From Phytophthora colocasiae (taxonomy: Eukaryota; Oomycota; Peronosporomycetes; Peronosporales; Peronosporaceae), in the NCBI GenBank assembly GCA_018806915.1, contig JAGKQI010000103.1:1364001-1428000 (forward strand): 64,000 nt of DNA. Direction: 5' to 3'. The translations under genes were made by a program, and so were the position numbers. Below are positions 33,296-44,447 of the stretch, piece after piece (position 1 is the stretch's first letter; each line of letters opens with the position of its first letter). Below the pieces are notes generated by a model. The model was not told the DNA's origin and ran no database searches. It worked only from the letters and a program-made list of their open reading frames with translations.

Positions 33296-34519
33296 TTGGC
33301 CGGCTTACCTTACGCTAGTGAAGACCCCGGATCCAACGGTGTTGATTGCTTAACCGTAGGATCCCTCGACCTCTCAACACCCTCAAGACCAACCGCTACA
33401 GGAGGCGGCAAGCAAGACAGTAAAGGAAAGGAAAAGGAACCCCACAGCCACCAAGGCAACCCCGGATCCAAGGATCCACAAGATCTTCGAGTCCAAGACC
33501 AAGATCCCCCCAACCAGGACCTGTGTGCAGGAATACCCACGCAAGTCCAACCTCCCAAGTCCCCGCCAAGGACGTTCAAGCCCTCACGCCTGTGTACAGT
33601 CTCCCGTTCCTGAGAGAGCAGATCCCGCCCACTGACGGGTACACAAGGTGAGCCTCAGCAACCCCACGGTTATCGGAGTACCCCCTCCGTTAGTCAGTGT
33701 CTGGGCGCCGTGTGTGAACGTTGGATCCCTGCTCATTCCAGCGGATCCACTACACCACAGAGTGAAATTGTCATCACGAAACCTCAGATCTATCTAAATA
33801 GTCGAAGAAACGACCGAAACATGCCAGCCGAGTTGATAAGGCAGAACGTCATCTATCTCGTTCGTCTAGCACCACTTATGCGTCAAAATGGTCACGGTGG
33901 CTGGGAGCTGACCTCAACTGGCAAATTCTTCGCGACTTTGAGAGTGCCAAACGTAGACCTGAACGAATTCCACGGCAAAGTTGCCTGCAAATTCGGGGCT
34001 ACAACTCAAGAAGTTGGGCAACGGTTCAGGGAGTTGATTCCTCACTTACAATGACAAGGATTTCCGGCCGAAGAGATGCGACTATTCTTCGCTATTTATC
34101 TGATGGGAATTCCACCTGACCCAGTTCTTTTGCATCGGATTGAGGGTGGCATGAGGAATCTGTTTGATATCCACGGGTTACGTCTTCGACAACACGCGGA
34201 AGGACAGCAACATCCAGATAACCGATCGATACTGTCGGAAATGTTCGAAATCGTCTACACTGATTGGGAGTGTAATACAGGATACACTCTTCTCTCAGAT
34301 TTCGTGGAGAGGCTTAATGCTGCGCGGGAGTGGGCGGAATAACTAGTTCGAGAGGTTGACGCGTACAGAGAGAGACACATTGAACGGCGAGAGTGTGATC
34401 TCAAGGGACAGTATGAACGAGCAGAAAATCTGAATGACCTCGATGCCCTGGATCAGCAGCTGCGAAAAGTTCGGCCTGAATCTCGTCATAGACCGCTTAG
34501 CAAGGATCGATACGCGTAG
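33296..34519 (+). pseudogene. Decayed gag-like or unknown element reading frame
   Basis: One frame runs from about 33296 to a TAG at 34517, broken by in-frame stops at 33611 (TGA), 34052 (TGA) and 34340 (TAA). Read through, the first part is Pro/Ser/Asp-rich (like a disordered gag N-terminus). The second part (from about 33710) is a helical, globular-looking region (ELIRQNVIYLVRLAPLMRQ, FGATTQEVGQRFRELIPHL, MRLFFAIYLMGIPPDPVLLH, EMFEIVYTDWECNTGYTLL), and it ends in a charged coil. No zinc knuckle, protease or reverse transcriptase is visible, so assignment to a retroelement is inference from position and composition. Confidence 0.55.
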
Positions 34520-34706
34520 ACACGCTCCCAACGCGGATGTCGCTCAGTGTGCTCCCGCGCGTGTAAACATATCCGGAGAGTAATTGAAACTGTATTCAAT
34601 ACTACAAACCTCGTGAATTAAGGGCAGCGACTTGCGTTGAACTTGAAGGTATCGTTTGTTCGTACTGGGAAATGAGTCGCCATAGGCCACGCAAAGCCTA
34701 GCTGTG
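34520..34706. other. Short gap with no visible feature
   Basis: I see no gene or repeat between the two decayed reading frames. Confidence 0.4.
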
Positions 34707-35402
34707 TCATTTTAGTGAGTACCATGGGCTCCGCCAGCTTCGCGTCTGCCTCAGACATTGCATGGCCAAACAAGAACTCCACCGGCCCCCTCTAGCGAAA
34801 TCTCCACTTGCAGCAGTGTGATTCCCTAGGCGTCTAGACAGGTTGCACGACCGGCCTATCTTCATGACGAAGTACGGGCCGTCGTCCAACCTGTTGTTGA
34901 ACTCTTCAAAAGGCCGACATCCCAAGACTTAGACACCCGGCCTTGTGAGTCCCTTGAAAGCTTGGATATTCACGAACAGCCAATGCTAATGCTCTTCTAT
35001 TGCTGTGCCATTCAGCGTGCAGGGATCCACGAATCTTAACATTTGGGGTACTAGAATCGCATGCTCCAGCCTTAGATGGATTGCAGTGGACGTTCTCTTG
35101 GAACAGGCTATTTGAGCCCCGAACGCGTTGGCTAGTAGACGTTCGCCATGGAAATAATCCCTGACTACGACATCTTGTCCCCCCGAACCATATGTCTTTT
35201 TCCGCTCGAACGTTCTCCATGGGACGAAAGGCGCTCCATTGCTGTAAACCACAACAGGGAAAGCCTGTTCGTAGTCTCTCAATTCTCCATGCGAAACCAT
35301 AGGTCGTGAATTCCACTGGCCGAATTGAGCTGGAGACCAGTCCACCTCGATCTGTGCATTATCCATGTCGTTTGGAGAACTTGGTAAAACTACCAGTGAC
35401 AC
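34707..35402 (-). pseudogene. Decayed reading frame, tail resembling a GIY-YIG/T5orf172-like core
   Basis: A single minus-strand frame of about 231 codons is broken by a TAG and a TAA (about 34986 and 34944). The upstream part reads as ordinary globular protein (DWSPAQFGQWNSRPMVSHGE, ELRDYEQAFPVVVYSNGAPF). The part after the second stop reads DGPYFVMKIGRSCNLSRRLG, which resembles the core of GIY-YIG/T5orf172-type domains (hydrophobic strand, KIGRS, short spacer, RL, H). The resemblance is short and I hold it lightly. The first codon is GTG and a stop precedes it, so the 5' part is also lost. Confidence 0.5.
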
Positions 35403-35576
35403 TACGGCAAGATTCTCAGCGCATTAGGCATAACGATCATTGTGTGTGGCTCAGTCTGAGGCTCGAGGTTGCTGCTTTGACAAACCTAGGATTCCTATTG
35501 GTTTTCAACTGCATTGGGGTACACTGTACCCATATGACGACAGACCGAAAAGTTTCTGATAAAGAATCGATCCTCC

Positions 35577-36619
35577 ATGGCGACGCCCGAGTTCCCAGCG
35601 GAGTTCCTGTCGCTGGAGGCAGACTTCGTGGACAGCAAGATGGCCATCAACAACAGTATTAACGACATCTTGCGCGGCGGAGGTAGGTCGTCTGGATCCG
35701 TGGGCACTGTGGCTTTAAAAAATTCACTAGGCGAAGGCTTGTCTAACGAGAACTCTTGCTCCGCAGCCAATGCGGTCTCCAACGCCTCGCAAATCGCTCA
35801 AGCGCGTGTGGTGGAAGCTCAGCGCTGCGTAGGTGACAGTATTTCATGGATATTGCGCGGGTGACACCGGATCTGACATCATTTTGACGTTGCTTTTATA
35901 CAGATGAAGCTCATGGCGGTGGAAGTGCGAGGAAGACAGCCCATGCTGAGGAAGGCCATGCAAGCCAAGGTGCATTGCAAAGTCGTTATGCTTGATCTGC
36001 TACGGCACTTATGCTAATTGTTGCAGGTTAATATGTATCGAGATGAGCTTCAGGGACTCGTTCGCGACTTGGAGAGAGCACAGCTGATGGCACGAGAAGG
36101 AAAAGCCACATCTAACACAGTCAACCAGGTAGCAGGAAGTTAACTGCTCTGCTTCATTAGCTGTTGATATCTGATACTTCGTTCAATGTGCTGTTGATAT
36201 TTGATACTTCGTTCAATGTGCAATAGACCTCACAGTACGAGCGCTTGACCAAGAACAACGACAGACTGACCAAGTGCGTCATTTGCTGGTGATATCTAAT
36301 CTCCAAACCTGACAATGTATATGACTGTGGCAGGTCTTCCAAGAAGCTAGAAGACACGCACCGAATCGTCGCAGAGACGGAAGAAGTCGGTATCGCTGTG
36401 CTGGATACACTGGCCAGTCAGCGCGAGAGTCTTCTGGGAGCCCACGAAAAAGTTCGTGAGACGGGTGCAATGACTACCGAGGCGCGACGGATCTTGCAGC
36501 GCATGACGCGCCGGATCATCACCAACACCATCGTGCTGTACACGACCATCTTCGTACTTATCGTCGCCATTTGTTACGTCATCTACGCTGACTTCATCCG
36601 AGCCACGCGCATGTTCTAA
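35577..36619 (+). CDS. VTI1: VTI1-type SNARE (222 aa)
   Basis: Six short exons (35577-35682, 35767-35828, 35904-35969, 36027-36128, 36227-36273, 36334-36619) join in frame to 222 residues, the usual Vti1 size. The N-terminal 100 residues form the Vti1 helical domain (FPAEFLSLEADFVDSKMAIN, MKLMAVEVRGRQPMLRKAMQ, YRDELQGLVRDLERAQ). The SNARE motif at about 130-190 (KLEDTHRIVAETEEVGIAVL, LASQRESLLGAHEKVRETG) has Gln at the central ionic layer region. It is followed by a single C-terminal membrane anchor (IITNTIVLYTTIFVLIVAIC). Vti1 proteins are Qb-SNAREs for Golgi, endosome and vacuole fusion. The many small introns make this gene invisible to a simple reading-frame scan. Confidence 0.92.
36161..36220. 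repeat. 30-bp tandem duplication inside a VTI1 intron
   Basis: Two adjacent 30-bp copies (36161-36190 and 36191-36220), beginning CTGTTGATATCTGATACTTC, differ at one base. The second copy ends six bases before the acceptor of exon 5, so each copy ends just short of a usable acceptor context. Confidence 0.9.
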
Positions 36620-36711
36620 CGCACCAAAAAAAAAACAGCGAAACGTGTTTTGAAAGTTTTTTTTTTCGAGACGACAGTTGAAGTGCGTCCCTCCGCATTA
36701 GTTAGCACAAA

Positions 36712-39700
36712 ATGGCGGAAGAGCATTATCTGCCTCGAATATCGCAGTCGTCGCCACGTGGGAGCGTCTCCTCTCGGTCTTCTGTCGTCTACTCGGGGCG
36801 TCAAGTGCCACTGGTGGATTTGGCTTTCCAAGGGAGCGACTTTAGCGAGACTCCATCATCTCGATCTCGACATGGAGACGAGTATCCATCTCCAAGTACC
36901 GGTAGAGTATCCAATGGAGAGAATATGCAAGCGGCATTGCCTCGTACTGCTGCTTCCTGGCATGCGGGCAATGGTACTGCAGCTGCAGCAGTTTATGAGC
37001 CATTGGCAGACGAATCTGCGATCATGGAGGCTTCAGACCCTGCACTTTTCCAAGCTGCAGTAGAGGAACATGCTCGCAGACTGGGGATCGACCCTGCAGT
37101 CGATCCAGATCTCCTGTGGATTGCAAGAGAGTCACTTGTTGCTCCATTGCCGGATGGATGGTACCATGTAACAGCGACGGAAACTGGACAACCGTACTAC
37201 TACAACGAGATCTCGGGCGAGAGTCGATGGGATCATCCCAGTGACGACCATTTCCGACAGGTTTTCAGGCAGATGAAGCAGAAACAACCGACGCAAGGGA
37301 AGACTCATGCGTTCCGAGATGCTCGTCCAGCAGGATATTACGATACTGGAGGTTATTCGGGCGGGATGGCATGGCAGGAGAACGAACGGGATCAGCAGCA
37401 GTATGGACAAGGTTGGGAGCGACAACAGGCGCAAGGATATTATCCAGGATACGAGACGCCGTATAAAGCTTCTCAAACTCAAGTATATTCTCCACAAGGA
37501 GAAGGGCATGCGAATTATCCTGTTGCAGACTCGGATAGTGCAAATAGTCGACAGAATGGAGCTAATCGAGCTGACAGCGAACTGGTAGCGAAACTGCAGG
37601 AGCAGAAGACTAAGGACGACGAAACTATCACGGGGATGAAGACGGAGACTGCTGACCTTAAACGACAGCTTGTAAATCGAGAAGAAGCACTGGAAGTCGT
37701 AAAAGGAGAGATAAGTCAGCTACGGGGGAAACTGAGCGAGTTCAGGCGGCAGATGGATGAAATCTCAAAAGACCGCGAGGAAGTATTAGTGACTAACCAG
37801 ACACTCAAAAACGAGCTATCGCTGGCCCGTTCAGGGATGGAAGGGAGTTCTAAAGCGCACGAAGAGCTGCTGGAATCGCACCAAACACTCACGAAGCAGT
37901 TAGTGCTCGCCAAGACAAAATTGAAAGAACTGCAGCTAAAGCAACAAGGAGAGGTAGAAGACACTGCGAGCTTACAAAGTCAGCTTTCAAGCGAGCAAGA
38001 TGCAAAGAATCAACTGGAGCAACAACTGGAACAAGTTACAAAGCAGCAGGCGGGAATGGCGAGGAAGTTCGAGGCTGCACAGGCTACTATTCGGCGACTA
38101 CAAGAAGACCTAGCTCGAAAGCGCGAGACAGAACAAAAGGCAAACGAGGAAGCAGTCGCGACAACAACTACGACCATCAAAACACTTGAGGACCGATTGG
38201 CAGCCAAGGAGCAAGAACTGGAAGCAGAACGAGCCCGGTTTGTCTCGTTAGAACAAGAAAATGCACAAGCTCAGGCAAGGGAAACGTCTGCGAAGGAGGC
38301 ACATAACCAGGATCTTCAGAAGCAGCTTAAAGCTTCTGTGGCTGAAGTCGAGGCACATCGGAAGGAGCTGGAGGCCACAAAGGCTAGCTTGGTGTCTCTG
38401 AAGGCTGAGAAGGAAAATTTAAGCACGCAGTTTGAGGATTACAAGACTACGAATGCAGCGCAGATTAGCGAACTGGAAGACCAACAACGGACGTCGAAGC
38501 GCGAGTTTCGAGCAATGGAACGCGAGTTCAAGACACATCAAACCCTGTCCAAGGAGCGTGACGACGAGTTGATGGCAGTAAAGCTTTCCCTTGAGAACGC
38601 TGAAATCAAGCTCGCTTCCGTAGCTCAGACTGTTCAGAAGGAGAGGATGGAGGCATATGCAGAGGCCCAGCAAGCGGTACGTTCCGACCGTGAAGAGATC
38701 TTGAAGCATTGTACTAACTTTTTTGTCTTGTAGAGCGCCGAGATCGTTCGTCAGGCCAACGAGGAAAAGGCACGCGTAGCTGAACTGTACACGCAAGAGA
38801 TGTTGGCTCGACGGAAGCTGCATAACCGCTTGATGGAGCTACAGGGCAACATCCGAGTTTTCTGTCGCGTGCGTCCGATTCAACCGGTAGAGCTTAAGAG
38901 TGAACAGTCTGCTCTAGCTGTTTTCTTCCGCGAGAATGACCACGAAAGCCTGGATCTCTTTGTTGGCAGTGAAGCAGGAGACAAGGCCAGCCAAGTGGGG
39001 CAAAAGCACGCGTTCGAGTTCGACCATGTATTCCAGCCTACGAGCACGCAAGAGCAAGTGTTCGAGCAGACTCGCGCTCTAGTTGTGAGTGCTTTAGACG
39101 GCTTTAATGTCTGTATCTTTGCATACGGACAAACGGGATCAGGCAAGACACACACAATGGAAGGACCGGAGAATGACCGTGGTGTGAATTTCCGAGCACT
39201 TCGAGAACTGTTTGCGATCCGTGATGACCGTATGGCTACTGGGAACTTCGAGTGCTCCATGAAGCTAAGTATCTTGGAAGTGTACAATGAGACCATCGTG
39301 GATCTGCTGGAAGGAGGTGGAAGATCGACAGGTGCAGCATCTCCGGCCGTAGCAAAAGGTCTGGATGTGCGTGTGGGGAAAAGTGGTGTTTACGTGGAGA
39401 ATCTGATCGAAGTGGAAGTGTTCAACGAGAATGACGTACTCGATCTCATGCGATTGGGCCATTCGCACCGTAGTGTTGGCTCTCACGACTTCAACGAGCA
39501 CTCCAGTCGCTCGCATCTCGTCTTGTCCATCAGGATCGACACTGGTATCAAGTCAGATACTCGACGACGATCTTCCAAGCTGCATCTCATTGATTTGGCC
39601 GGATCAGAGCGTGTGAGCAAGACAGCAGCCAGTGGACAGAGGTTGAAGGAAGCACAGAACATCAACCGCTCCTTGTCTGCTTTGGGTGATGTCATTGCAG

Positions 39701-40023
39701 CGCTGGGTGCAAGCAGCAAGCACGTGCCGTACCGGAACTCAAAGCTCACGTTCTTGCTGCAAGATTCATTGAGTGGGAATTCAAAAGTACTCATGTTCGT
39801 CAATGTGAGTCCTGTGCAATGGAATGCGTGGGAAACGCTGTGCTCTCTCAACTTTGCGTCTCGGTGTCGTAGTGTGGCGTTGGGTCAGGCGAAGGCAGCG
39901 ACAGCTACAGGACCTGTTCAGGGCAACGGAATGCAAGCCACAATGAGTATGAGCGCTATGATTCCTAGCAGCAATGGTGGACGTCCAACGGCACCGAACA
40001 CGAGACCTGTACCGAATCGATGA
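36712..40023 (+). CDS. WW-domain kinesin-14, C-terminal motor (1084 aa)
   Basis: Two exons, 36712-38676 and 38734-40023, join in phase 0 to 1084 residues. Order of parts: a Ser-rich N-terminus; a WW domain at about 144-176 (LPDGWYHVTATETGQPYYYN then SRWDHP, with both signature Trp and the Pro); a Gln/Tyr-rich linker; a long coiled coil (about 280-690); and the motor at about 693-1045. The motor begins LQGNIRVFCRVRP, the neck-motor junction typical of minus-end-directed kinesin-14. It has the P-loop GQTGSGKTHTMEG, switch I NEHSSRSH and switch II LIDLAGSERV. After the motor a short tail of about 45 residues remains. The WW domain would bind proline-rich partners and so may choose cargo; that pairing is unusual for kinesins as far as I know. 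Confidence 0.93.
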
Positions 40024-40133
40024 CCTTGTTAAGACACGGAATACAGTACATGCTGTTGAGGATGGAATGGATAGAGCACAAATTATTTTGAATTACTAGT
40101 CGGAGCAGGAATAGGGGCACCACAGCTCATCTT

Positions 40134-41237
40134 TTACATGTTCGTGAGCTCCACCAAAACGGCTTCTACGTCGCCGTTGTACTGGCTCAGCAGGTCGCAG
40201 CAGACTTCTTCGTCCACGTGCACAAGAATCTCCCGGAGTGTGTCGAGCTCACTGGCCCACTCACCGTCGGTTTCCTCAATGGCTTCTGCCCCTGAAGTAT
40301 CAACAATGTCCCATTCGCGGTCGTCGTCATCGCATAAAGTGTCAGCATCGGACTCGTACGCCGTCTCGGGTACTTGGGATTGCTCGCCTTCCACTGGGAC
40401 CAGAGCAGGAAGCTCCTCATCCTCTTCGTTCGTTTCTGTCTGCACTGAAGGCGTTTCAGAAGTCACCGATGAAACAGATTGACGCAGATCCACCGTCACC
40501 GCCACTTCCGATGATGGCGATGAGGAGGAAACCACTACAGACGGAGTTTTGACAAAGTCCGTTGGGTCGAACTCGTTCACATGGTCGTAACTGGAACCGC
40601 TGGCGGATCGTCGGCGTTCAATGCTCGCTGCAACGACCGATCCGGCTCGTCGCAGGCGCGTGCTCACCCCACTGCCAGCAGACACCAGTAACGTCCGTGT
40701 CTGAGCCGCAGAGTTTCCTAATGACCCGCGTCCACGTTCCAGCACTTCGCTGTTACGGATGTGGTTGATGGCCACGCCAGCCTGAGTGACTGCACCGCCA
40801 GCAATTCGCACGAACGACTCGCGGCCTTTGCCCAGCAGCTCACTATTGCGAATTTGGTTCGTGGCTTCACGTGCTAGACGTGCAAGCTCCACGATCTTCT
40901 GCAGGACAGGCGCCACCACCTTCTCGCGGAACGTCACACGCTGCAGCACGCAGAAGCGAAGCGTGCGCAGCTCGGCTTGGTCTTGTGGCTCCATCGCCAG
41001 AAGCACGTGGCAAGCTTCATCGAACTCGAGTGCGTGCGAGAGCGTGATCACGTCGCCTTCGTCATCACGGTAGATAAGCGTCCAGCGGGTTGAGAGTTGC
41101 GGGAAGAGCTCGCGCACCTTGTTGAGCACGAGATCGTAGCTCAGGTCGTTCTTGGGGTCTTCGGCGTACAGCGGCACCGTCACGCGGTGCGTCTCGCCCG
41201 AGAAGCTCAGCTTCAGCACGACGTTTTCAGTGGCCAT
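40134..41237 (-). CDS. PB1 and UBA domain protein with LIR-like motif (367 aa)
   Basis: A single-exon gene. The first ATG is at 41237 (MATENVVLKLSF); upstream in-frame codons are not ATG. Residues 1-90 form a PB1 domain: a basic KLSF strand with Lys, and the acidic OPCA-type segment YRDDEGDVITLSHALEFDEA. The middle is Ser/Val/Arg-rich, with two near-identical NQIRNSE/NHIRNSE segments about 40 residues apart. Near residue 309 is DDREWDIVD, a Trp-x-x-Val core after acids that fits an Atg8-interacting (LIR/AIM) motif. The last 38 residues (LREILVHVDEEVCCDLLSQY to the end) fit a UBA/CUE fold. PB1, LIR and UBA together are the functional set of p62/NBR1-type selective autophagy receptors, but the ZZ and FW domains are absent. 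The role is inferred. Confidence 0.75.
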   Translation of the reverse strand: MATENVVLKLSFSGETHRVTVPLYAEDPKNDLSYDLVLNKVRELFPQLSTRWTLIYRDDEGDVITLSHALEFDEACHVLLAMEPQDQAELRTLRFCVLQRVTFREKVVAPVLQKIVELARLAREATNQIRNSELLGKGRESFVRIAGGAVTQAGVAINHIRNSEVLERGRGSLGNSAAQTRTLLVSAGSGVSTRLRRAGSVVAASIERRRSASGSSYDHVNEFDPTDFVKTPSVVVSSSSPSSEVAVTVDLRQSVSSVTSETPSVQTETNEEDEELPALVPVEGEQSQVPETAYESDADTLCDDDDREWDIVDTSGAEAIEETDGEWASELDTLREILVHVDEEVCCDLLSQYNGDVEAVLVELTNM

Positions 41238-43151
41238 TGGATACAGAGTGTTGGTGATCGATGGCAGGAGTGATTGTGAGCTCCACAGCGCCGATTCAAG
41301 AGTGAACTGAGACTTGTGCCGCTCGGACTCTGAGAGCCGTGCTGGAATACGCGCAAGTGCATCAGGATTGTACAAGCAGCGTTTTCGAGAAGGTATTGGA
41401 AGAAACAGGTCTATGGAAAGGAACAGTCCGTAGAAGATCGAATTTGAATCGTATGCGTTTTGGCAGATGGCTGGTGAAGCACTTGGGATTGGCCGGTCTG
41501 TGGCTTCAAGGTGGACCTCACGCTAAATACGAACTGTCACCGAAAAGGCGTTTACTGTCATTTGGCAACTGAGATGGAGTGTAAATTCGAAACGCCGAAT
41601 AAGGTTGCAACTTTGGGGGATTTTGAGTAGGCCACGCGATAAATCATCATTTAGAACCAATCGCCGCAGCTTCCCGGTTCGTGCAGTTGATTGGATGCAA
41701 CTCGAAGCGCAGTGCGGATCAAGGTTTACGGTCATGCCTCATGCAGTCGTTCTAGTGTTTGATGCATTCTACCTGTATACGCCTCGCAAGTTGCTGCCAG
41801 CAACATGTTCGCATAGCTGTCCAGCAGCTTTAAAGGCAAAAGGTCGCTCACTGTCGCGGGCGGAGAAGCGCTACGTGACACCCAATCCCGCGTCGTTTCG
41901 TCTTCAGAGATGGACACCACCGTTACTAGAATCTTTCTCGGCTGCAAGCCAACCATTTGCTCGGCAATCTTAGACGGCCATGAGTTGCGAAAAGCTATCA
42001 GAGGAGCAGGCGAACGTCGCCTGCTCTCCGCAAACTCCAAGAGTCTTGGACCAAGACGCCAGGAAGATTCCTATCAGCGCATATCTCAGTCTCGTCTAGG
42101 ACGTGATGAGAGTGATTTACTCGGTGAAGCAGCGCAATCTCAATGGTCTCGATAGTATCAAGTCGATATTCGTTGCAAGCTCCCGTTGGCGTTTTGCTGT
42201 TAATTTAACTCATTAACAGATCCATTCAACTGTGTCCTTTCATGTGCATTCATGTGCACCACACCTGTATCACGTCACATATTGCCGTTTTGCTAGAGGA
42301 AGTTGCCTGCTGTTCAAGCATCTCTACAGCCTGTAGTACAGGCACTGCAACACGTCGCCAAACGCGTTGTGTGCAGCGTGAATAATTGCGATCAACGTTA
42401 GCGATGGGGTCGCTGTAATGCTGCAACGTGTGGCTCGTTCGCTGTTTGGCGTCGCTGATGTCTTGAACATCGATGGCACGGATGCATTTCAATGGAGCAG
42501 CAGAGCAGTAATTGCGTGTAGATCTGTGGTCTCTTTCACTTGCCATTCCCGCAACGCGTTGCCGGCCACACTACAGCTGCAGCTAACGCAACCGGCATGC
42601 CCTCAGCGTGTGTTGCATCCAGAGCTCTTGGATCGCAAGACTGTGCAGCTGCATAGCAACCTGCAGCACTGACAACGAACTTCCCTCGGCTTCGTGTGCG
42701 AGACTGCTGACTGCTCTTAGTCTGACTGAAGTGCAGCGCACTTTGGTTGTAGACTACGCAATGTATGTCTGGCCCAGTGCAGTCGGTCGGACACGTCGGA
42801 TGTACTGACACTGCGGTCATCTTTGGTGACGGGCATTTGCCTCAGGGCTTGACAACGCCAGCAAGACTTATTGATGGTGTCTCCTCTTCAAACACTTTGC
42901 CATCTTTCCGCCATAGACCGACCTCCGGGATGCCATGAATTCGTGATCCACCGTGCATCTCGACTGGATATCGCGAGGCACTCAACACCAAGACAGAGGC
43001 AGTGGCGTCGGAAAAATGCCCAGCGACGAGATGTCCCAGTCGACGGACTATGCGTGTGTAGACATTAAATCATCAACGCACGCGCTGGACAACAATGGTA
43101 GCGCTTGCAAACTGGTCTGCGTTGGGCAAGTTTCCTTCGACAATTTCGTCT
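41238..43151. other. Gene-poor stretch with coding-like relics
   Basis: No intact gene is seen in 1.9 kb. On the minus strand some stretches read like decayed protein (for example about 42160-41990, IETIEIALLHRVNHSHHVLD, and 41925-41732, ILVTVVSISEDETTRDWVS, in different frames). These may belong to the same decayed unit as the relic at 43152-43690. No terminal repeats were found. Confidence 0.4.
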
Positions 43152-43690
43152 TTAGACAAGACGGAGGGACAGGCACAGGTCTCGACAATGCATCTTCAAA
43201 ACATACACCTTCAACTTGTTCTCGGGGAATGGCAAGGCGATCGCGAATAAAAAGCACATCGAATCTCCAGCGTTGATGTTCCAAGTCGCCATCATGAAGT
43301 GAGTAAGACCGGGGACCTCAGCTTCACGACCATGGCCAGCCTTGACTTCACCTCGCGTCGAAAACAGGAACCGACTGACTACATTCTTACACGCCTCGAC
43401 ACGACAACTCCATTCAAGCGGATGGCCGATAAAGTCCAGTGATCGCAGCCACTCCTGGAAGGAGTCCTTTCCAAACTTGTCGAGCTGTTGTTGGCCATTG
43501 CTACCCGACCAAATTCACTGCAAAACTGCCCGTATACAGAAACATTCTGTTGAGAGCCGACAGATATCTCATTTTGTCGACCTTGCTACATTTTTACAAG
43601 TCATCTTCAGTGTCGACCTAAGATTGTGCGGGGATTCCTAGTCCATGGCCCGAGGACAAGCCATCCCACGTAGAAGACACCTCCATTGCT
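43152..43690 (-). pseudogene. Decayed minus-strand coding sequence, family unknown
   Basis: From about 43504 to a TAA at 43152 one frame is open for 117 codons and reads as convincing protein: FGKDSFQEWLRSLDFIGHPL, VEACKNVVSRFLFSTRGEVK, HFMMATWNINAGDSMCFLFA, PFPENKLKVYVLKMHC. Upstream a one-base shift joins it to MRYLSALNRMFLYTGSFAVN, and still further upstream come a TAA and a TAG. So the unit carries at least one frameshift and two stops. I recognise no family; the aromatic, Cys- and Trp-containing composition argues for a once-folded protein. Confidence 0.5.
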
Positions 43691-43700
43691 GACCCGAATT

Positions 43701-44389
43701 CTGCAGTTTAACTGTTGCCTAAGGAGCGACCGGACAACGACCTGCACCGAGAGCTTCTCGCCGGTGCCGCTCTAAAGCAAGGTGGCTACATGTCCACTGC
43801 TCTTGCATCTCGTTGCCAATGGCAACTCGTTGTTAGTATTCTTGGGCTTTCTTCATCTCTGCTTCTTCTGCTGGTCTCCTTTTCGCCTTGGTCTTCCCCG
43901 GCTCCGCCGTCGCCGAGACGCAGTGTCTTGTGTCCAGCTCACCACTGCCCATTTCCACTGACCCGATCGTAGGTCTCTTTCACCACGGCACACGCGCTTG
44001 TCAAACGAGTCGCTGGCGAGAGTGACATCAAGCTGACCGCCCGCTCTATTGGGCCATGACGATAATGCGTGTGTCTGAACCTGCAAGTTGCAGCGAGAAC
44101 GTCTTGGTCCGCCCCACCGGCCACTTCTTGCAGCACTGCGGCTCATTTTTCTGGAAGACGCGAGGCGAACGAACGCCGAGCGCGTCACGCACGACCTGCA
44201 GGACATGCGGCCAAATTCACGTGGTTTTTGTTCAGTTGCAGCGCTCGAAACACCGGATTGTTGCTGAACCCCCGAGCCTGGGCTTGCTGAATCGCGTGAC
44301 GGTCCTCCTCCCCCTGTCCGGAACCTCACCCCCTAGACATCCGGCGCCGCCTTCTGCTTCATTCTTCGATCCGACCTGTCCCGATCAAA
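43701..44389. other. Intergenic stretch without supported gene
   Basis: Several frames are open on both strands (longest 158 codons, minus, 44329-43853, Arg/Ser-rich), but none shows a domain or protein-like composition. The right end is the 5' flank of the gene at 44448. Confidence 0.4.
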
Positions 44390-44408
44390 GCTCATTCTTG
44401 CTTTTTCG
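44390..44408 (+). promoter_or_regulatory. Oomycete initiator plus flanking element
   Basis: GCTCATTCTTGCTTTTTCG matches closely the oomycete core promoter (GCTCATTYY initiator followed by a TTT-containing element). It lies 40-58 bases upstream of the ATG at 44448. Confidence 0.65.
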
Positions 44409-44447
44409 GACGTGAGACCAAGCAGCACACCACCACACTCAAGAGAG

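Noticed and set aside
41605..41973. 122-codon plus-strand frame
   Set aside because: No features; the opposite strand reads more like decayed protein, and neither supports an intact gene.
43853..44329. 158-codon Arg/Ser-rich minus-strand frame
   Set aside because: No family features; low-complexity composition, and it runs into the promoter region of the gene at 44448.
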